Below, piece after piece: positions 11,608-23,546 of a DNA stretch of 64,000 nucleotides. Location: the NCBI GenBank assembly GCA_038503035.1, contig JAVSML010025229.1:500136-564135 (forward strand), written 5' to 3'. Numbering within the stretch: the first letter of the stretch is position 1; each line of letters begins with the position of its first letter. The notes below the pieces were generated by a model, which saw nothing but the letters and a program-made list of their open reading frames with translations, was not told where the DNA came from and did not search any database. This stretch comes from Crocodylus rhombifer. Its lineage: Eukaryota > Chordata > Crocodylia > Crocodylidae. Made by a program: the position numbers and the translations under genes.

Positions 11608-12228
11608 TATAGAATCATAGACATTAAGATTGGAAAGGACCTCAGGAGGTCATCTAGTTCAACCCCCTGCTCACAGCAAGACCAGCCCCAACTAGATCAC
11701 CCCAGCCAAGGCTTTGTCCATCCACATCATAAAAACCTCTAAGGATGGAGATTCCACAATCTGTTTGAGTAGCCAGCTCCAGTGCTTTACTACCCTCCTA
11801 GTGAGAATGTTTTTCCTAATATCTAACCTAGACTTCCCTTGCTACAACTTGAGACCATTGTTCCTTGTTCTTTCATCTGTCACCACTGAGAACTGTAGCT
11901 CCATCCTCTCTGGAACCCCCCTTCAGGTAGTTGAAGGCTGCTGTTAAATCCCCCCTCAGTTTTCTCTTTTCCAGACTAAATAATCCCAGTTCCCTCATCC
12001 TCTCCTCAGAAGTCATGTGTCCCAGCCCTCTAACCATTTTTGTTGCCCTCTGCTAGACTCTCTCCAATTTGTCCACATCCTTTCTGTAGTGGGGAGCCCA
12101 AAGCTGGACACCTTACTCCAGATGTGGCCTCACCAGTGCTGAATAGAGGGGAAGAATCATTTCCCTTATCTGCAGGCAATGCTCCTACTAATGCAGCCCA
12201 GTATGCTGTTGCTTTCCTTTGCTGTTAG
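11608..12228 (-). mobile_element. older CR1 LINE 3' fragment of a different subfamily
   Basis: Read on the minus strand, it carries the usual CR1 3' architecture and end ('gattggaaaggacctcagg' on the plus strand) but is clearly divergent from the other CR1 copies in the window. It lacks a usable reading frame. 'tccacatcctttctgtagtgg' near 12075 is the counterpart of the conserved ORF2 segment in the younger copies. Confidence 0.85.
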
Positions 12229-12561
12229 AGGTGCCAGCTGATGTCCAAGTGGGAGTGCAGCACCCTGAAGGGAGCTCTTCCCAGGGCTTTGTGGCTCCTT
12301 CCCCAATGGCCAGCCGTATGCTGCTGCTGCTGCTGCTGCTGCTCCTGGTCTTGCCTCCCATTTGCCTGTAGTACTGCTGGGTGGCAGGCAGGTAGATAGT
12401 AGTCCTTCTCTGGGTGGGTCTGTGCTGGGATGGCTGGAGTGGGATTAGCAAGGATAAGGCTGGGGGGGTAGGTAGTGGTGCAGTTGGGGGTCAAGTAGGG
12501 GTAGGGGTAGGGTGGGGTGGGGTGGGTGTAGCAAGTTATAGAACTATTACTGCAGTCAAGT
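12229..12561. other. non-coding, with a CTG tract
   Basis: Contains (CTG)n at about 12320-12342 and a G-rich 'ggggtaggggtagggtgggg' stretch near 12494-12525. No gene seen. Confidence 0.6.
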
Positions 12562-12785
12562 AAGGTTGCCAACCCAAGAAAACTTTTTAAACTGATAATC
12601 TGCAATTTTTTTTTACTGACAACCAAACTTTTTTGAACTTGGCCCTTCTCCAGGGTCTGGTAGAAGGGTTACATTTACATTGTGTTAAACATGTCAGTAA
12701 AAACACATGCCAGTAAAAAAGTTTGGTTGTCAGTAAAACATTTGCAGATTGTCAGTAAAAAAAGTGTCTTGGGTTGGCAACCCTG
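12562..12785. mobile_element. hairpin MITE with ~100-bp inverted arms
   Basis: The left arm ('aaggttgccaacccaaga', then 'ttactgacaaccaaac') is matched by the reverse complement of the right arm ('gtttggttgtcagtaa', then 'cttgggttggcaaccctg'). The loop is around 12640-12690. No unambiguous target-site duplication was found. Confidence 0.8.
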
Positions 12786-13738
12786 TGTAGTATGTTGAGG
12801 GTCTTATAGCATGTACAATCAGCAGCAGAGCAGCAGGTGATAGGAGGGAGAGCCTACTAAATATTCTGAGCCATGTTGACACTGAGTCTGATTCTTAATT
12901 CAGAGTACAGATAACTCCTCTGAACTTTCAGCACTTAGAGATAGATGATTCACACAGGATTAGACATTGCTGGGCTCCAAGCAGTAGAAAAGCCTGGTAG
13001 ATAATAAGGTCTTGCCATTTTTAATGGAGTTCAAATACCAGCATTATTTATGTTGGAGACTGAGCTCAGTTTTGCCAGCTACTGTCTGGTTTCCAAGTAC
13101 TCATGTGAGTTGGCAATAAAGCATGAGTCATCTTACTGAATCCTGCCAGTCAGAATGAAAGACTTAGTCAACCTTTAAAATATGATTTAGCAAATAAGAC
13201 TGGACTGTCAATCAGCAAAAAAATAGTTTGAATGAATGAAAAAGCTTTCCCTTTTGGAAGCCAGTTCTTTGATCTTCTAACAACTCAATATAACTTCCTT
13301 CTTTCTTTCTGTTCTGCGAAGATTTCAAGCAAAGCTGTTACAGTTGTATCCTTTCCCTTTGCCAGGCCATAGAGATAGGCTTGATGAGGGGAAAGGATTT
13401 CTCTGTAGATGACAGCAATTTCAGGTTGCTGCCATCTCCTTTGTGTCTGCACCCCTGACATTTGGCCACAGGTTCTGTGCCCTAATGGATCCATTAGTAG
13501 CATGCTGTGTCCCTTACAGTGACAGAGTTAGTTTACTCTTCAACATGTTTCTGTGGACTCCCACATAACTTTTGTATCAAATTTGTTAGCTGTTTTGGTA
13601 GAAAGATCTCTTCTGGCCTTCTACCCTTCAGACCCAATCTGGGTTCTGCCCCTCAAATGCATGTGTTATCACTAAAGAGGAAAGTTTGACTGGCCTAGCC
13701 AGACTGATCTTGAAACGCATCTCAGAGTAAACACACAT
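12786..13738. other. non-coding sequence, no gene seen
   Basis: No coding signature or recognisable repeat. Confidence 0.5.
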
Positions 13739-13909
13739 ATTTAGAGCAGGGGAGGACAACTATTTTGGCTGGTAGGGCACTTGATGAGTTCTGGTGAGCT
13801 GTCAAAGACTACACACACAAAAAATTTCCAAAGATATCATTTTAACAAATTATAGATAAAAAAGAAACCATATACTAAAAATCAAACCTCTACTATAACA
13901 TATTTGAAT

Positions 13910-15350
13910 CAAGGCTGTCAATTAATCACAGTTAACTCATTAATCATTGTTCGCGTTAATAATTTTAACACATTAATTGTGCATGTGGTTTTGGAGCCTG
14001 CATCTGGGCTTTGCTCTGCCACTGTCACCACTGTCTCTGGGCCACCCTGTGGGGCAGCAGTGGCAGCACAGAGGATAGCAGGGCAGCCCGGCCATGAGCT
14101 CTGGGCTGCTGCAGCAGGGAGGGGTGAGGCGCACACAGACACAGACACAGACACAGACACAGACACAGACACAGACACAGACACANNNNNNNNNNACACA
14201 GACACAGACACAGACACAGACACAGACACAGACACAGACACACAGCCGCAGCCTGCAGGTGGCCAGGAACGCAGCCCAACAGTGTGTGGAGCGCTGCCTA
14301 GCAAGCAAGTCGGTGAAGGGGAAAGGGTGTGGGGGAGTGAAGGGGTGTGTCGGGGACAGTTCTACCCCACAGTGAAGGAGGGAGTGGGGGAGGCAGGGGC
14401 AGGGGTTGGGGTGAATGGGGCCCTGGAGCAGGTTGTGGGAAGATTGGAGCTGCAGGCAGGTAGTCCGGGGACATGGGAGGGCTCCCACTGCTGTGCATAT
14501 CCCAGGGGACATATGGGGGGGCATGTGCCCCCTGGATTTATGTGTGGGGTGAAGGAGGGATGCTGCTGCAGGCTGGGGCTCTGTGCCCATGCTGCCTTTG
14601 CCCCAGGAGCTGTTTGCTGACTGGACCACATCCCCTGCCTGCCCAGTGGCATGAGGCACATGACATTGCACAGATCCTGGAGCAATGACAGAGGGAAGGA
14701 GCCACAGCCTTTACTGTAGCCCGCCTCCACCCTGCACTCAAATCTGGGGGCCACATGCCCCCCATGCCTCCCTCAGCATGTGTACAGCAGGAGGAGCCCT
14801 CCTGTACCACTGGACAAGACGCCTGTGGCTCCAGCCATCGCACAACCCACCCCAGGGCCCCATTCACCCCAGACTCTGCTCCTGCCTCTACCTTATTACC
14901 TCCCTCACTGTGGTGCCCTTGATCTACCCCTGCCCCATCCCTTCCCTCCCCCATGCCCTTTCTCTCCTCACTCACCTGCTGGGCAGTGTGCGTGTGTGTG
15001 TGTCTGCCCCTCATGCCCAAGCCACAGCCCCCCAGCCCTACTGCTGCCTCTCACTCCTGACTCACAGTACCCCACATCCTGCCAGGGTGTATGGGAATCC
15101 CTCCCTCCCCAGGCTTCAAACCCTGCACATGCACCAGCAGCCCCCCACCATCACAAATTCTTCCCCCACATGCCCCACCCCCAGCCCCTCAACCATAGAA
15201 GTTACCTGCATAATTTTTCATAACTGAGTTTTTCAGTGCATAATTTTGAATTTTTGGCTGTGTGATTAAAATTGCAATTAATTTTGAGTAATTTTTTAAA
15301 ATTGCGCAACTAGTTGTGATCAAATTTTTTAAAATTCAAATGAGGTCTGT
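13910..15350. mobile_element. nested element with AT-rich ends and GC-rich palindromic body
   Basis: It interrupts hAT copy 2 between 'ataacatattt' and 'aattttgtcctgattt', which are adjacent in the other copies. Its ends are 'ggctgtcaattaatcacag' on the left and an AT-rich tail with 'ggtctgtcaaatgatta' on the right. The body pairs with itself: about 14400-14545 is the inverse of about 14740-14880 ('gaatggggccctgg' against 'ccagggccccattc'), centred near 14650. No coding function is seen and exact ends are uncertain. Confidence 0.6.
14132..14243. repeat. (ACAGAC)n microsatellite containing a 10-N gap
   Basis: A pure 'acagac' hexamer array runs on both sides of ten N bases (14186-14195), so the true array length is unknown. 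Open frames across it (repeating Thr-Asp or Val-Ser) are artefacts of the repeat. Confidence 0.95.
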
Positions 15351-16420
15351 CAAATGATTATTTAAAAAAATAATTTTGTCCTGATTTATGTTTTTTTGAG
15401 TACTGTATATAGAAGTGATTGCATAACAGCTCAAAATAAAGTCTTACTCTTGTATCTGTGTGGTATGTGGGGGGGGGGGGTGTCTGTAGGGATGTGGGTG
15501 CCTGCATATGGTTGCGGGGGGATGCCCACTTGCTAGGTCCTGGGAGCTGGCTTAGGGGTCGGGGGAAAGAAAGCAGGGAGTGTGTGCCGCAGCGCTCACC
15601 TGGGTGGTGCAGTACAGGCGCAGTCCACTCCTCCATCCAGCCCATGGCTGCTCCCCATGGCACTCTGAGCACCACTCACTCCCACTTGGGATAGCCCGCA
15701 TCATGCTCCTGCTCGCACCTACTCTGCACCTGCCAACGGCCTTAGCCAGTATGCACAGCTTCCCAGCAAGGCTGCACCTGCAGCTGCCTGGGTACTGCTC
15801 AGCTCCCCGTCTCCAGAAGCTCTTCCTCTTCTTTCTCCTGCCCCTGCTGCACTGCTCCAGGCAACAGGTAGTGTGGGACAACACATGCCCAGTCAGGCAG
15901 AGCAGGGAAGCTGCAGTCAGCAGCTCCTGCCCCAGTGCATGGGGCTCCAGTTCCAGTTCCCAGCCACCTTCCACAGACTCATCCACCTAGTGTGATGAGC
16001 AACCACTTGTGGGTGGTAGACAGTACTCACCAGTCCCCCTCCTGTAGGGCAGGGCCCCCCAAATCCCGGGCAGGGCCCCCCTGGCTTGAGAAACCAGTGT
16101 TCCCTGACGGCAGGCCCACTGCGCATGCACGCAGTTTAAAAGGGCCTGCCAAACAGGGGGGAAAAGAAAAAAAAAAGGCTGCGCCCCCGCTCCCCCGAAG
16201 CCCCCCAGACACCCCCTCAGCAGCCGCAGAGCCCCCTGACGACCCCCAGCACAGCTGGAGGTAAGCGGGCTCATGGTGGGAAAGGGTTAACTCCTCGCTC
16301 CCTGGGAGGAGGCCGCTGCCTGGTGCCGGGCCAGGTCAAGCCCCCGCCCAGGACCCTACTTGACCCAGCCCCCCCACGGAGCCCCGCGAACAGGCTGCAT
16401 AAACAGGCGCTTGAGTTAGC

Positions 16421-17614
16421 ATGGAGTTCATGCAGGAGAGGGCATGGGAGGGCACGAGACCCTGCCTGCGACCCCCCAGAGTAGTCGGCCCCAGCCGTAG
16501 CCAGCCTACCAGAGGCATGACACGGATGGGTATGCGCCGCACCCCTCGGGTCCCCTCGGGCTCTGCAGCACCCCCATCGGGCACCTCAGAGACGGCCACC
16601 CAGACGGAGCCCATGGTTCCGGGCTCCACGCAGACAGAGCCCCTGGCTCTTGGCTGCGGGGGGCTGCCTGTCCCTTTTTCAGGCTCTGGGGCCCGGGAGC
16701 ATGGCCACCTCCCCTTGCGGGGTCTGCTCCCTACTGGGGTCTCTGGCGCGCCAGCTGGAGGAGCTCCAGGCCACAGTCCAGAGACTGCGTGCCATCAGGG
16801 ACAGCGAGCAGGAGATAGACTCCTACTGCCAGGCCCTTCTCCCCCGGGAGCCGCAGGGGAGAGCACCGTCTCCCTCCACGGCTAAGGAGGACTCTGGGAC
16901 CTCCCACTCTGCCCAGTCAGGGTCATGGACCAAGGTGGTCAAGGGCCCCAAGGCCTGCGCACCAAGGCCCCTCCCTCGCCGGAGCTTAGCAACAGGTTCG
17001 CACCTCTTGCAGCCCCAGCAGAGCCTGCTCAGTTGCCAGCTCCCACAGGCAACCCAGGCTCAACCACAGCTACTGCCCCCGCTCTCCCCAAGTCAAAGCG
17101 AAAGGTGTTTGTTGTGGGAGACTCCATCCTGCAGGGCACTGAGGGGGCAATCTGCTGCCCCAACCCCTTAGCCCGGGAAGTCTGCTGCTTCCCGGGGGCC
17201 CGCATCTGAGACATTGTGGAGAGGATCCCGCAGCTCCTCCGGCCCACAGACCACTACCCCATGCTCCTTATTCACGTGGGCACCAATGACACGGCTCGGA
17301 GCACCCCCAGCCAGGTCATGAGGCGCTACAGGGAGTTGGGAGTGTGGCTTAGGGGTCTGGGAGCTCAGGTGGTGTTTTCGTCGATCCTCCCAGTCTCGGG
17401 CTATGGGCTGAGGAGGGAGAGGAGGATCCATGCAGTGAACCAAAGACTGCGGAGCTGGTGTCATCGGAAAGGCTTTGGCTTCCATGACCACAGCCCGCTC
17501 TTTGGCGAGAGAGGCAGCGAGCTGCTGGGAAGAGATGGCCTCCACCTCTCTCCCCTGGGGAGGAGGCTCTTCTCAGCCAGGCTGGCTGACCTGCTCCACC
17601 GGGCTTTAAACTAA
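16421..17614 (+). pseudogene. CR1 ORF1: coiled coil plus SGNH/GDSL-type esterase
   Basis: The N-terminal part holds a short Cys motif ('CGVCSLL') and a predicted coiled coil ('LARQLEELQATVQRLRAI', near 16735-16800). The C-terminal part is a GDSL-type hydrolase with 'VVGDSI' (block I, about 17113), 'HVGTNDTA' (Gly-x-Asn-Asp block, about 17275) and 'DGLHLSPLG' (Asp-x-x-His block, about 17537). It is broken by at least one frame change between about 16650 and 16925, and by a TGA at 17207-17209 between blocks I and III, where a one-base change from an Arg codon is likely. In CR1 elements ORF1 is thought to bind RNA; the role of the esterase domain in retrotransposition is not settled. Confidence 0.85.
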
Positions 17615-17619
17615 GCCTG

Positions 17620-20525
17620 GTGGGGGTTGGGGGGACTACTGCCACTGCTGGCCCGCTGAGCGACCCTTGTAAAGCCAGCAGACCAAGGCACTTAAGGGAA
17701 CCCACCCTTGCCCCAGACCTGGCACAATCTGTGGGCAAGACAAGAGCCCCTAAGGGCACACTTGCCTGCCTGTACACTAATGCCAGGAGCCTGGGTAACA
17801 AGCAGGAGGAGCTTGTCCTCCTGCTCAGTGCAAAGAATTATGACGTCATTGGGATAACGGAGACCTGGTGGGACTCCACCCATGACTGGACCACGGGTAT
17901 AGAGGGCTATACCCTGTACAGGAGGGATCGTGTTGACAAAAGGGGCGGGGGTGTAGCTCTCTATGTGAAGGAAAGCTACATGTCCCTGCAAGCTGATGTT
18001 GGCGACCGGCATGGACAGCTAGAGACCCTCTGGGTAAAAATTCGTGGGAAAAACGGCACAGGGTACACAACGGTGGGAGTCTACTACAGACCTCCCACTC
18101 AAAGTCCCGAGCTTGACCAGGAGTTCGCCCGGGAACTGACTGAGGCCGCTTTTTCCAGGACCTTGGTTGTCATGGGTGACTTCAATTACCCGGACATCTC
18201 GTGGGAAGATCACTCAGCAAAATCCGAGCAGTCGCAAAGCTTTCTCTCGTGCGTGGATGACCTCTACCTGACTCAAGAAGTCTATGGGCCAATGAGAGGC
18301 AAAGCGCTGCTCAACCTGGTACTGGCTACAGGGGACGACCTAATCGGCGACCTAGTGATCGACGGGAAGCTGGGTGACAGCGACCACGAGCTGATCACCT
18401 TCACCATCCGCCGTAAAGCTGGCAAGTCAGTCAGCAACACAGAAGTCCTTGACTTCAGAAAAACTGACTTTGACAAGCTCAAGAGGCTTGTCGGTCAGGC
18501 CCTCAGGGACCATGACTCCAGGGAGATGGGAGTTCAAGAAGAGTGGTTGCTTCTCAAGGAAGCGATCCTCAGTGCACAAGCTAAATCTATTCCAACACGG
18601 AGGAAAGACAGCAAGAAGGCACAGCAGCCCTCCTGGCTCTCTAGGGACCTAGCGGACCTCCTGCGGCTAAAAAGGAAAGCCTACAAAGGATGGAGGACGG
18701 GATTCACCTCCAAGGAGAATTATTCTGCACTGGTTCGGTCCTGCAGGGAGCAAACCAGGAAAGCCAAGGCTGCAACTGAACTCCAACTAGCTTCAAGCAT
18801 CAAGGACAACAAAAAGTCCTTTTTCAGATATGTGGGGAGCAGGAGGAAAAGCAAGGGCAATGTTGGACCCCTGCTAAACCAGATGGGGCAACTGACAACT
18901 GACGCCCAGGAAAAAGCCAACCTATTAAATAGGTACTTTGCGTCAGTCTTTCATCAGTCCCATGGGACGCCCTTGCCTGCTATGGGACAGGGAGATCCGG
19001 GTGATGGGGATCCCCTACCCTCCATAAATGCTGACCTCGTGAAGGAACACCTTGAGAAGCTGGATACCTTCAAGTCAGCCGGCCCTGACAATCTGCACCC
19101 CAGGGTACTCGAGGAGCTGGCGAGCGTCATAGCCCAGCCCCTGGCACGGGTCTTTGAAAACTCCTGGCGCTCTGGTGTAATGCCTGAAGACTGGAAGAAG
19201 GCCAATGTGGTGCTGATCTTCAAGAAAGGGAGGAGAGTGGATCTGGCTAACTACAGGCCCATTAGCCTGACTTCTGTCCTGGGGAAGATCTTAGAAAAGT
19301 TTATTAAGGAGGCCATCCTTGATGGACTGGCCCAGACTAACATTCTAAGGGACAGCCAGCACGGGTTTGTTGCGGGTAGGTCTTGTTTGACCAATCTCAT
19401 TTCCTTCTATGACCAGGTGACCTATCACCTGGACAGGGGAGAAGAGATTGATGTCATATATCTTGACTTCAAAAAAGCCTTTGATCTGGTATCCCACGAT
19501 CACCTCCTGGCCAAACTGCCCAGTTGTGGCCTTGGCTCCACCACGATCCGCTGGCTGGGAAACTGGCTCCGTGGTCGGACCCAGAGGGTTGTAATCGATG
19601 GCAGTCACTCATCGTGGTGCCCTGTGACCAGTGGGGTCCCTCAAGGCTCTGTCCTGGGACCCATACTGTTCAACATCTTCATTAATGATGTGGACATTGG
19701 AGTCAGGAGTGGACTGGCCAAGTTCGCCGATGACACCAAACTTTGGGGCAAAGCATCCACGCCAGAAGATAGGCGGGTGATCCAGGCTGACCTGGACAAG
19801 CTCAGCAAATGGGCGGATGAGAACCTGATTGTGTTTAACACTGAAAAATGCAAGGTTCTCCACCTTGGGAGGAAAAACCTGCAGCATCCTTAAAGGCTCA
19901 GCAGTGCTACGTTGGATAGCACTACAGAAGAAAGAGACTTGGGGGTCATCATTGACCACAAGATGAACATGAGCCTCCAATGTGATGCTGCGGCTAGTAA
20001 AGCGACCAAAATGCTGGTGTGCATCCATAGATGCTTCTCGAGCAAATCCCGGGACGTCATTCTCCCCTTGTACTTGGCCTTGGTGAGGCTGCAGCTGGAG
20101 TACTGCGTCCAGTTTTGGGCTCCACAATTCAAAAAGGATGTGGAGAAACTTGAGAGAGTCCAGAGGAGAGCCACGTGCATGATCACAGGTCAGGAAAACA
20201 GATCTTACGATGACAGGCTGAGAGCCATGGGACTCTTTAGCCTGGAAAAGCGTAGGCTCAGGGGTGATCTGATGGCCACCTATAAGTTTATCGGGGTGAC
20301 CACCAGTATCTGGGAGAACGTTTGTTCACCAGAGCGCCCCAAGGGAAGACGAGGTCGAACGGTCATAAACTCCTGCAAGACCGTTTCAGGCTGGACATAA
20401 GGAAGAATTTCTTTACTGTCCGAGCCCCCAAGGTCTGGAACAGTCTGCCAGCGGAGGTGGTTCAAACACCTACATTGAACACCTTCAGGAGTAAATTGGA
20501 TGCTTATCTTGCTGGGATCCTATGA
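17620..20525 (+). pseudogene. CR1 ORF2: endonuclease-reverse transcriptase, two lesions
   Basis: The open part is 757 codons (17620-19893). The N-terminal APE-type endonuclease shows Asn54 ('YTNARS'), Glu81 ('ITETWW'), Asp187/Asn189 ('GDFN') and the 'SDHEL' motif with Asp255-His256. The reverse transcriptase shows 'NYRPISLTS', motif A Asp616 ('YLDFKKAFD'), 'GVPQGSVLGP' and motif C Asp704-Asp705 ('FADDT'). A TAA at 19891-19893 stops the frame, which then reopens in the same frame through about 20290. There a one-base deletion ('atcggggtg' where other CR1 copies have an extra base) shifts into the frame that ends at 20525 with 'SKLDAYLAGIL'. The protein would nick target DNA and prime cDNA synthesis on the CR1 RNA. 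Key catalytic residues are retained, but the lesions make it inactive. Confidence 0.9.
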
Positions 20526-20827
20526 CCCCAGCTGACTTCCTGCCCTTTGGGCAGGGGGCTGGACTCGATGATGTCCCGAGGTCCCTTCCAGCCCTAATGT
20601 CTATGAAATGTAACCAGGTAGCTGTGCATGCTGGCGAGGGCCAGGTAGGTGTTGTCAGTGGGCACAGAGTTGGTGTGGGTGGGAGTGCATCATGGACTGA
20701 CTCAGGCAGGAGCAGGCAGAGCTCCGCTCAATGCAGAGCTCCATGGGGGCAGCGATGGGCCAGATACAATCAGTTGGCAGGCTGGATCTGGCCCATGTGC
20801 TGTATTTTTCCCATCCCTGATTTAGAA

Positions 20828-21430
20828 CCATTTAAAAAGCAGAAGGGTTCAGATGGGCAACAGCTGTTACCTTCTGATTCTTATGTGTGGGGAGGGGTAT
20901 GGGGGGGTGTACCCCTGGATCTGCACGCAAGGTAGAGGCAGGCTGCCACTGCAGGATGGGTGGGGGGCAGTGCTCAGCAGGAGGGTTGGGCTGGGCTGCA
21001 CTTGGGGTAGGTAGCAGTGGTGCTGGGAGGGGAGCTATGGTGAATTTTGGGGTGGCTGCAGCCCTCCCCACCATAGCCCTCCTCCTAGTGCCACCACTGC
21101 CCATCCCAAGTGCAGCCCGGCCCAGCCCCCTACCAGGAAGAGCTTGGCCCCAGCCCACAAGAGCAGTCTGCCATCACCCTGCACGCCGATCTGGGGGTAC
21201 ATGCCTTCCATGCCCTCCCAGGGTGCATGTAGTAGCGGGAGCTTCCCCCTCCCCCCCTCCCCCGGATGAGCCACTCATGGCTCCATCCCACGCTCCACCC
21301 CGGCTGTGCAGCACCTGCCCCTGTCCCAGCCCCTCTCCCTCCCTCACCATGGGGGTCTCATTCTGTGCCCCCATGCCCCTTTCCTCTCCCTTCACCCCTT
21401 CCCTCACAAAAGCCTTACTAGGAAGATGCT
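20828..21430. mobile_element. second GC-rich palindromic element, related to the one at 13.9-15.3 kb
   Basis: Arms of about 20905-21050 and 21062-21203 are reverse complements ('gggctgggctgcacttggg' against 'cccaagtgcagcccggccc'), centred near 21056. Sequence at 21190 ('ctgggggtacatgcc') and onward parallels 14746 onward ('ctgggggccacatgcc') in the nested element, so the two belong to one family. It is non-coding. Confidence 0.7.
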
Positions 21431-22616
21431 GGTCTCTAAGTTACCTGGCTGCATATCAGCAATCAGATCTGTATTGGCTGCTAAGGTTTGTTAAAAATCA
21501 ACCATCAATATTGGCCCAAAAAACCCTATTAATGACATTATGTCACGTTGGGGAAAAAATCTCCCAGAATAGCTTCAGTCAGAGTTGGCAGCTCTTTTCC
21601 AAATGCATGTGTGTTTACAAGTTGAGTAATTCTGTTTCCTTCCAGTTATGTCTTTAACACCTTCTAAGCAGGCTCTTCAGCAGATTGGCATCAGCAAAGC
21701 TGATTGGAACTTGGTCAACAATCCTGTTGATGATGGCCAAGGGAAAGCAGAATCTGCAGCTCACTTGGCCTTATCTGTCTGGGCACAGCAGGGCTAACAG
21801 CAGTACCCAGTAGGGCCTTTATGTATTTTTGTCATTGAAATAAGCATCTGACTTCAAGCACAGATGAGTGCAGCTCCCTTGAGTAAGAATGTTCCACTTC
21901 ATGCAGTAAATAGAGTCTTTAAATCCTGCATGGGGCAACTCAAGAAACTCACATGGACTGGGTTCTGTCTGCAAGGGCTTCTCGAGTTGTAATGTTCTTA
22001 TCCCATGGAGAAACACCCAGGGATGTCAGTTTCTGTGGAGGAGGCACAGGACTTATTAGCTGGTGTGACAAAAAGGAGGAACAGAGGAACATTTGGCAGA
22101 GCAATCTAGAAGTGGATGTTTGACATTCTGAGTTGTACTTGTATTGGCTGCATTTGCCCATTTATGGACATATTTCTTAACCATATCTCCCAGAAAGACA
22201 AGGTGTTGCTCTTGGGCCAATGGAATTTGTGGCCTGAAATGTCAAGAATTTGACTGTATTTTCTAAGGTGAAGTTACATGTTACACCTAGACCACACTAA
22301 GGGCACTTGAAACCTGAGTGTCCTCATGACAAACCTTCTTAACTTGTGCAAAATACCTTCCAAACATCTCAAAGTTTATGCCACTCAGGCAAAGGTTAAC
22401 TAGGACATGCTACCTAGATTGTGTTAGGATAACCTCAGCCTGCTCCATAGAGATAAAATGAGCAATTTGCAGTCCTCTGGCATCCCAGCCATCCCCCACA
22501 GAGCAGGGATAGAGTACAGGTGTCCTGGCTCCTAGCCATGCCCTTGCTTGCCAGCTTCCTACTGGCAGTTCAGAGCTGTACAGGGAAGAAACAGCATTAA
22601 CCTTTAATGTGTGACT
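21431..22616. other. non-coding sequence, no gene seen
   Basis: No exon-like or repeat signal that I can name. Confidence 0.5.
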
Positions 22617-23214
22617 GCTAACAGCAGGGGGGTAGGGGAATTATTTCAAGTGGAGTGCCACTTAACGAGTTTTGGTGAGCTATCAAGGGCTGCATGGGTA
22701 GGCCCACCCCTTGACAGCTGCCCCTCTGCCTTGTTGCCATCTTGGGACCAAATATCTCACCTCTAACCCCTGACCTTTGCCACCAGAAGTCCCTCCCCTT
22801 GCCCCCCCTCCACAATACTCCTTTGGAGGGGTTGCCATCTTAGAACCAGAAAGTAACCAAATCATATACTAAAAATCAAACACCTACTGTAACATATGTG
22901 GCAGAAAGCCACCTTGGTTTCTCCCCAAAATCTCTGCCCTGTGACAATGTGATAATATCTCTGTGCTGTGACCATTTGAGTAGGGTGGGCTCAGCAGAGG
23001 AGACCACACCCTTACCCTGTTTCTTTAGGTAACTTGAGCTGGCTGCATTCCTGAGGGAGGGGGGAAACCTCCCTACGTGACTGGTACCAGGGTGAGGGGC
23101 ATCTGGCTGGTGGGCTGGAATCTGCCCGGTAACAGGTGAAGTATTTCAAATTGGTTGGCTGGCAGCCAACCAGGGCTGGCCTCCACTGGACCAGGTGAAT
23201 GAGGTCACAGGGGC

Positions 23215-23222
23215 TATATAAG
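23215..23222 (+). promoter_or_regulatory. TATA box of the solo LTR
   Basis: 'tatataag' in the expected place, upstream of the polyadenylation signal within the LTR. Confidence 0.6.
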
Positions 23223-23540
23223 TTAGGATGGGCGAGGAGAAAGTCTCTTCGGCCATGAGGTGAGGCTGGAGCCATGGGGGGGGGGACTCAGAGGAGCATA
23301 AACATCTGAAAGGGCCCTCTCCCCCAAAAACTCATGAACCAGGAAGAGCTGGATGCTAGAAAGGATCTCACCAGCCTCTGGAAGATGCTTGTGAATAGGC
23401 TACTGGAGATCTGATAGATATCTAGCTGGCAGTAACTCAGATGCGTGATCAAAAGGCTACCACAGCCAGACTGTTTGCTCTTTGGGATTTCTAGGATATT
23501 GCTCAATCTTGTACCCTATTTTCACCCTACACTTGTAACC

Positions 23541-23546
23541 AATAAA
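23541..23546 (+). terminator. polyadenylation signal of the solo LTR
   Basis: 'aataaa' located in the LTR between the TATA box and the U5-like region. Confidence 0.6.

Larger units (their letters stand above)
16050..20612 (+). mobile_element. near full-length CR1 LINE
   Basis: It contains, in order, a GC-rich 5' region, ORF1 (16421-17614), ORF2 (17620-20525) and the CR1 3' tail ending 'agccctaatgtctatgaaatg'. About 4.56 kb, close to the full length expected of CR1. The 5' boundary is estimated: sequence from about 16050 is GC-rich and unlike the surrounding hAT body. It is inserted in hAT copy 2. The lesions are few (see ORF1 and ORF2), so it is relatively young but not intact. Confidence 0.9.
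13747..20819. mobile_element. hAT-like foldback element, copy 2, with nested insertions
   Basis: The left end is 'caggggaggacaac' and the right end 'ttttcccatccctg'. The flanking 8-bp duplications are 'atttagag' (13739-13746) and 'atttagaa' (20820-20827), 7 of 8 identical. The left-end body ('gagttctggtgagctgtcaaag'-type sequence, then 'accatatactaaaaatcaaac'), the internal 'gctcaaaataaagtcttac' block at 15428 and the 3' end match copies 1 and 3. The 7.07-kb span is explained by a nested palindromic element (about 13.91-15.35 kb) and a near full-length CR1 (about 16.05-20.61 kb). What remains is about 1.1 kb. Confidence 0.75.

Noticed and set aside
13973..14671. Long open frames across the (ACAGAC)n array and its gap
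   Set aside because: They arise from a hexamer repeat lacking stops and from N bases translated as X. No coding signature exists outside the repeat.
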